Origin: JBDSEG01 sp039920165
GTDB taxonomy: Bacteria; Pseudomonadota; Gammaproteobacteria; Burkholderiales; Burkholderiaceae_C
DNA length: 6,606 bases
Assembly (NCBI GenBank): GCA_039920165.1
Contig: JBDSEG010000161.1
Span: 1-6,606, forward strand
Reading direction: 5' to 3'
In this document: one piece after another, positions 5,990 to 6,606 of the stretch
How positions within the stretch are numbered: position 1 is the first letter of the stretch
How the letters are laid out: the number at the start of each line of letters is the position of its first letter
Position numbers and translations under genes: made by a program
Notes under the pieces: generated by a model
The model's database searches: none
The model's input: only the letters and a program-made list of their open reading frames with translations
Told to the model about the DNA's origin: nothing

Positions 5990-6606
5990 TCAGAAGAGAT
6001 TGAAGCTGCCGTTCTCGTCAACTGTCACCTCAATGATGACGTTGCCCGAGCCATCGTACATTGGCCCATTCAGAATGCACGGCGCTATGTCATTGGTGAA
6101 GACACACCCTTTCAGACGTACTGGTGTTGCTAGTGGATCGTGCGAGTAGTACACACCGGCCTTGTTAATGTCAAAATTTCGACCCAGTGTCGAAAAATGA
6201 CGCTGCAAGATCACCTGTAACGTCCGCGGCTTCGCACCATCCCCCGGAATCGTCAGTTCCGAGCGGAAGCATGGAAACGGTGCAGGCTTGCACGCATTCG
6301 AATTTTTAGGAACCGACTCTGCAATCTCGGCTGTGGTGAAGTCCGCATTTAGCGCGATCTGGACGTTGGTCGTGTGCGGGTCGGCGCTGGAAGGAGAGCC
6401 CCCATAGCCGGTGAAAAAAGTGAAAGGTTCGCCAGCCGCCGTAACGAACGTCGGTATGACCGTCTTCAACTTGTCCGGAACATCTTTGTTGAGAGCTGCG
6501 CTCGCAGTCTGTTCAGGAGTCTGGTCGACGTGCGAAGCCGTGGGATTTTGATCGGTCGACCCTTCGCCGTGAAAAGCAAGTGCTGTGAAGTCGATCTTCT
6601 CGCCAC
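5990..6606 (-). CDS. Unrecognised protein, C-terminal part (5' end beyond window)
   Basis: The frame is open from the window edge to a TGA at 5992-5990, giving 204 visible residues. There is no ATG in the visible part and a TTG at 6469 has no special support, so I read the gene as partial with its start outside. I do not recognise the family. The visible sequence is mixed polar and aromatic, rich in Thr, Pro, Asp and Gly, with no long hydrophobic segment, and ends in short strand-like stretches (NVIIEVTVDENGSFNLF). Four cysteines form two pairs (visible residues 105/112 and 167/176), which could be disulphides in an exported protein, but no signal peptide can be checked. GC is clearly lower than in the neighbouring genes, suggesting recent acquisition or a different selective history. 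The terminator at 5937-5968 serves its 3' end, 22 bases after the stop, which supports a real transcribed gene on this strand. Confidence 0.75.
   Translation of the reverse strand, partial: GEKIDFTALAFHGEGSTDQNPTASHVDQTPEQTASAALNKDVPDKLKTVIPTFVTAAGEPFTFFTGYGGSPSSADPHTTNVQIALNADFTTAEIAESVPKNSNACKPAPFPCFRSELTIPGDGAKPRTLQVILQRHFSTLGRNFDINKAGVYYSHDPLATPVRLKGCVFTNDIAPCILNGPMYDGSGNVIIEVTVDENGSFNLF

Overview
The window is high-GC chromosomal DNA (about 68% GC in a hand-counted 60-base sample inside the large cyclase gene). It carries a tRNA, two housekeeping-type genes and a large signalling gene. Protein style, GC content and a CCA-encoding tRNA suggest a betaproteobacterium of the Burkholderiales or Rhodocyclales kind. 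This is inference from gene content, and no marker fixes the taxon.

Layout. Bases 1-349 hold no gene I can support. A tRNA-Ser(UGA) lies on the minus strand at 350-439. Just upstream of it, on the same strand, is apaH (485-1309), which encodes the symmetrical Ap4A hydrolase. Only 48 bases separate apaH from a divergent plus-strand gene (1358-2662) for a CNNM/CorC-type membrane protein with DUF21, tandem CBS and CorC_HlyC domains. After a 60-base gap, the same strand carries a 1068-residue multidomain signalling protein (2723-5929): an N-terminal zinc ribbon, a class III adenylate/guanylate cyclase domain, a STAND-like P-loop ATPase and a long TPR-like helical C-terminus. A strong hairpin terminator (5937-5968) separates it from a convergent minus-strand gene. 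That gene's 3' part (5990 to the window edge) encodes a protein of no family I recognise and has clearly lower GC (about 47-53% in three hand-counted 60-base samples).

How the genes may work together. ApaH removes the alarmone Ap4A, the CNNM protein probably moves divalent cations or polyamines, and the cyclase protein probably makes cAMP under control of its ATPase/TPR sensor module. The CNNM and cyclase genes could share a transcript (same strand, 60-base gap, no terminator seen), but a functional link between them is speculative.

Most worth a second look: the non-canonical purine-selecting position in the cyclase active site (Leu164); the cyclase start, which is fixed by an in-frame stop yet has no Shine-Dalgarno sequence; the A73 discriminator base of the tRNA-Ser; and the low-GC unknown gene at the right edge. 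I see no CRISPR array, insertion sequence, phage gene or recognised defence system.
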